Assembly (NCBI RefSeq): GCF_000209165.1
Contig: NC_009044.1
Coordinates: forward strand, 310,001 to 374,000
Origin: Scheffersomyces stipitis CBS 6054
Lineage: Eukaryota; Ascomycota; Pichiomycetes; Serinales; Debaryomycetaceae
Length of the DNA: 64,000 nt
Direction of reading: 5' to 3'
The position numbers and the translations under genes were made by a program. Position 1 is the stretch's first letter, and each line of letters opens with the position of its first letter. Below the pieces are notes generated by a model. The model was not told the DNA's origin. It saw nothing but the letters and a program-made list of their open reading frames with translations, and ran no database searches. This document shows positions 61,123 through 64,000 of the stretch, one piece after another.

Positions 61123-62199
61123 ATGGCTCCTTCCAGTTCTTTCGATCTTTCAAGTGTGTATCCACCAAACACTGCTATCAATGTCGAAGATGTCTATGGC
61201 ATTGTGAAAACTGGTGATTTTACGTTCAAAGGTAAGGAACCACTCCAGAAACCAGCTGCTGCTGCGCGTGGGGCCTACGGTGGAAACATTGCTGGTCAAG
61301 CCGTTTTGGTAGCTATCAGATCGTCGCCAGAAGGTTTCTTTCCTCACTCGCTCCATTCATACTTTGTGAAGCCTGTTTCGTCCACTGCTGTCGTTGATTG
61401 GGAAGTTGAAGAAATTCTGTCGGGAAAGAACTTTTGCAATCGGGCTGTTAAAGGGCTGCAGGACGGAGAACTCAAGTTCTTTGCAAATGTGTCGTTGACA
61501 AAGAGAAATTCGTTCAAGACTAGTATGGATAAGTACGAAGACTACGTCAAGAAGGAAGAGGAAAAAGCAAAAAGAACTAAAGAAGGCACTCTGGATGGGG
61601 ATGAGGACGACGACGATGACGATCCAGTACTCAGACCGCTCCTGTTCCAAACACCACAGCATGATTGGTTTGATCGTAACAAAGTGCAAGATATTCCTCT
61701 AGACACCCGCGGAGCTTGCAACTTGGTTTATCACAAGTTGCCAGAGGAAATGCATGACTTGCAGCTTACGGGAAGGGAGGATAGCATCCCAGCAGCGGAG
61801 AGAAGAGTATCGTACTATACTCAATGGGGAATTGAGAACGAAGGTGGCGTCAACCAGCCATTAACAGGAGTAACGAAAGAGTTCCAATTTGTGGGATTGG
61901 CTGTGATCTCCGATGCTCTCTTTTTGACAAGATTGGCCAGAGTTCTTCGTGTTGAGGGAGTGGACTTGAAGGATTTTGTTCACTATTTCCTGGTTTCTTT
62001 GGACCATATTATTTATTTCCACGACGAGGACTTTGACACCACCAAATGGATGCAGTTTTCGTTCAAGGCGGTGAGATTAGTCAACAATAAGGCTCTCCTA
62101 GAGGCTGAAATGTATGATAGCAAGGGAGTCCATGTAGCTACAGTTATTCAGGAGGGCTTGGTGCATTTCAACGGGTTGGAGAGTCACGCTAAGTTGTAA
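61123..62199 (+). CDS. TES: Peroxisomal acyl-CoA thioesterase, copy 4
   Basis: The 358-aa type II thioesterase has ARGAYGGNIAGQAV and PHSLHSYFVKPV in the first hotdog. Triad residues are Asp264 (AVISDALF), Ser292 (VSLDHIIYFHDED) and Gln343 (VIQEGL). CTG at 61990-61992 precedes VSLDH, where copy 2 has TCT Ser. A Lys/Glu-then-poly-Asp insertion (about 144-170) is unique to this copy. The C-terminus HAKL is a PTS1. VPS33 starts 421 bp downstream on the same strand. Confidence 0.94.
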   Translation: MAPSSSFDLSSVYPPNTAINVEDVYGIVKTGDFTFKGKEPLQKPAAAARGAYGGNIAGQAVLVAIRSSPEGFFPHSLHSYFVKPVSSTAVVDWEVEEILSGKNFCNRAVKGLQDGELKFFANVSLTKRNSFKTSMDKYEDYVKKEEEKAKRTKEGTLDGDEDDDDDDPVLRPLLFQTPQHDWFDRNKVQDIPLDTRGACNLVYHKLPEEMHDLQLTGREDSIPAAERRVSYYTQWGIENEGGVNQPLTGVTKEFQFVGLAVISDALFLTRLARVLRVEGVDLKDFVHYFLVSLDHIIYFHDEDFDTTKWMQFSFKAVRLVNNKALLEAEMYDSKGVHVATVIQEGLVHFNGLESHAKL

Positions 62200-62620
62200 T
62201 ATATAGACTATATGAATAGACAAATAAAGAAGCAGTGAATGGAATTGTTATAGTAGCAGAAGAAGAAGTAGAAGAAGCAACTCTACTAAGAATGTGAGTG
62301 AAAATTACTATATAGAATTTGTGCACCAGTATGTATGAGATGCAAATCTTTCTTTTTAAACCTATCAGCATATATCAGCATATGTGAGATACAAATATTC
62401 GAACAATTGACATACGATCTCTTTTCTTCTTTAAGATCTTGTTTCAGTGGTGAACTCTTCTAAAATTCTCCACACTAAATTCACTCCCCATACTAAATCT
62501 TAGTCGCGAAAACCTAATAGTTAAGAATAGCACCGTTAATATCTTGAAGATAAGTCTTCACTCAAATATCTTTGCTCTTTCTTCTGCTTCGCCACTTCCT
62601 TGCTGGTGCTTTCAATTCCA
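62200..62620. other. Spacer between TES copy 4 and VPS33
   Basis: About 420 bp. An AGAAGAAG run is at 62259-62276 and ATATCAGCAT is repeated around 62370-62382. No gene seen. Confidence 0.5.
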
Positions 62621-64000
62621 ATGTCATACACGCCTTCGGATGATCTTGGGCTCGCATTGGATGAATTCAATAGCAAATCGCTCGAGAATCTCCTCCAGCT
62701 TCTAGCCAAGATCTACACTTCCAACAACTTGCTAGTCCTAGACCAGAGTCTCTCACCATTTCTCAATAGTCTCACAACTTTCCTGAAGCTAAAGGAGCAA
62801 GGCAAGTTCAGCAACATCATCTGGCTTAACAACGAGCTTCTATCGCATGATCTCGACGTTTTCAGAAAGTTTGCCGGGTTAATCATCTTAGTTCAAGAAA
62901 CAGAAGACAATCGCAGTTTGATAGAGCAATTGCTCGTTTCTAACCTCGCTGTGTTAGACAAAATTCATGGTCTTAAAGTTAACATAATAGTTAAGGACTT
63001 ATCCCGTTCTTATCTATACGAGTTGAACAAATCGTTTGGCGGAAACGTCGTCAACTTCGATCTGATTCTTAGTCACGATCTCAAATCGAAACCTGTAACA
63101 AGTATATCACCCCGTATCAAGGTGCTAAACTGGGAAACATTACCTGTCTATAATGACGACATCATTGTGGTCGATGTAGGTAAATACGGCGGTATAGATT
63201 CGTACTTCGACGAGCCGTTGAAACAGGTGAATCAACTTGTAGAAGCGCTAGTTCAAATTCTTTTCGCCAGTCATGGAAGTAAGAATAATGTACTCAAATT
63301 GAGGAACATCTACGGAAAAGGCAACCATGCTGATTTCCTAGTCCAGCTACTTCAAGACGTTAAGATTCCTGAGTATCTCAATACCAACTTGAACCAACTA
63401 GAGATCGAGTTCTACCGTACAAAATTGCTCAGTAATACTGATTTGGTAGTTCTTGAAAGAAACTTGGACTTCTATTCAGTTCTCTTTAACCAGTTAAACT
63501 ACCAGGGTTTGATCGACGACTTGTTTGAGTTGAAGTTCAACACCATAACAAATCCAGTAGGTGATTCTCTGGCTTACAGTAATCTATCCAATGATGTTCT
63601 TTATTCCGACTCGTTGAGACATTTGAACTTTGCATCAATAGGACCAGAATTGAATAAGCTAGCCAAAGAGATTCAGCAACAGTTCAAGTTGAAAGACACG
63701 GAGAACGATACGTTAAACTCAAACTTACAGGATATACGTAAAATAGTCCAGAACTTGGGAACTTTGACGCAACAGCAAGATCTCATTAAAAAACACACCT
63801 CGATCAGCGAGTCTATTCTCGAGAGAATCAACTCTGAGTACGAAACTTTTCTTACGTTCCAGAATGATATCTTTGAAATGGATTACAAATTGCAATTGTC
63901 CAAACTAAAGTACTTCTTCAATATCAACTTTAACCAGTATATAATTCTCACCACTATCGTCTTGGTGTCGATTACTAACAATGGTATTAAAGAGCGAGAC
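62621..64000 (+). CDS. VPS33: Vps33, Sec1/Munc18 subunit of HOPS/CORVET (3' end outside window)
   Basis: The frame opens at ATG 62621 (MSYTPSDDLGLALDEFNSKS) and stays open for 460 codons to the window end. The SM-family block DLVVLERNLDFYSVLFNQLN followed by YQGLIDDLF is the Vps33 form of the conserved LDRxxDxxTPLLTQLTYEGLIDE region. Vps33 binds SNARE bundles as part of HOPS and CORVET in vacuole and endosome fusion. S. cerevisiae Vps33 is 691 aa, so about one third is missing here. CTG codons occur at non-conserved positions. Confidence 0.93.
   Translation, partial: MSYTPSDDLGLALDEFNSKSLENLLQLLAKIYTSNNLLVLDQSLSPFLNSLTTFLKLKEQGKFSNIIWLNNELLSHDLDVFRKFAGLIILVQETEDNRSLIEQLLVSNLAVLDKIHGLKVNIIVKDLSRSYLYELNKSFGGNVVNFDLILSHDLKSKPVTSISPRIKVLNWETLPVYNDDIIVVDVGKYGGIDSYFDEPLKQVNQLVEALVQILFASHGSKNNVLKLRNIYGKGNHADFLVQLLQDVKIPEYLNTNLNQLEIEFYRTKLLSNTDLVVLERNLDFYSVLFNQLNYQGLIDDLFELKFNTITNPVGDSLAYSNLSNDVLYSDSLRHLNFASIGPELNKLAKEIQQQFKLKDTENDTLNSNLQDIRKIVQNLGTLTQQQDLIKKHTSISESILERINSEYETFLTFQNDIFEMDYKLQLSKLKYFFNINFNQYIILTTIVLVSITNNGIKERD

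Noticed and set aside
54678..62199. Loss of a catalytic Thr/Ser in three TES copies
   Set aside because: A first alignment used the wrong Thr near the C-terminal RG motif. The TesB Thr228/ACOT8 Ser255 position is the Ser of the SLDH motif, which all four copies keep.

Overview
The window is 64 kb of nuclear DNA from a budding yeast of the CUG-Ser (CTG) clade. Scheffersomyces (Pichia) stipitis is the best guess; this is inferred from gene content and codon use, not from a database match. The genes are ordinary single-exon ascomycete genes on both strands. In-window paralogues show CTG read as serine: the conserved Ser of an acyl-CoA thioesterase motif is CTG-coded at 54909-54911, and a CTG at 61990-61992 aligns with a TCT Ser codon in a neighbouring paralogue. 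No tRNA, rRNA, CRISPR array or intact mobile element was recognised.

Layout, left to right. 0-11.7 kb: MRP51 (mitoribosome), SWC3 (SWR1 complex), KIC1 (GCK kinase), a NIPA-type Mg2+ transporter and a SIN Cdc14-like septation protein. 11.8-16.8 kb: three tandem ATO acetate/ammonia-transporter genes on the minus strand, each with a long upstream region and a TATA element. 18-23 kb: a long POM34-like nucleoporin, RPS8 (eS8) with a likely 5'-UTR intron, and DPH3/KTI11. 23.0-27.7 kb: a gene-poor stretch that ends in the upstream region of an R2R3-Myb regulator of the FlbD/RCA-1 type. This stretch carries a reiterated ACGACAT motif. 30.5-53.7 kb: VPS35, a peroxisomal FAA2-like acyl-CoA synthetase, a membrane-anchored PNGase A-like protein, SEN34, a CNT nucleoside transporter, ATG2 and LAS1. 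54.7-62.2 kb: a head-to-tail array of four divergent acyl-CoA thioesterases, three with a clear PTS1 (-AKL). 62.6 kb to the end: VPS33, cut by the window edge.

Metabolic theme (inference): three acetate transporters, one peroxisomal acyl-CoA synthetase and four thioesterases fit a yeast adapted to acetate and fatty acids. The thioesterases would release acids from CoA in peroxisomes, FAA2 would reactivate them, and the ATO proteins would move acetate across the plasma membrane. CCTCGG, the known Far/Ctf1-type fatty-acid element, occurs upstream of FAA2 and of three TES genes. The ATO2 and ATO3 upstream regions share an exact 16-bp element.

Several long open frames were trimmed because the first in-frame codon is not ATG: the Myb gene starts at 27710, SEN34 at 41714 and ATG2 at 51421. 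Small open frames at 20074, 24938, 44715 and 53801 are reported as low-confidence candidates.
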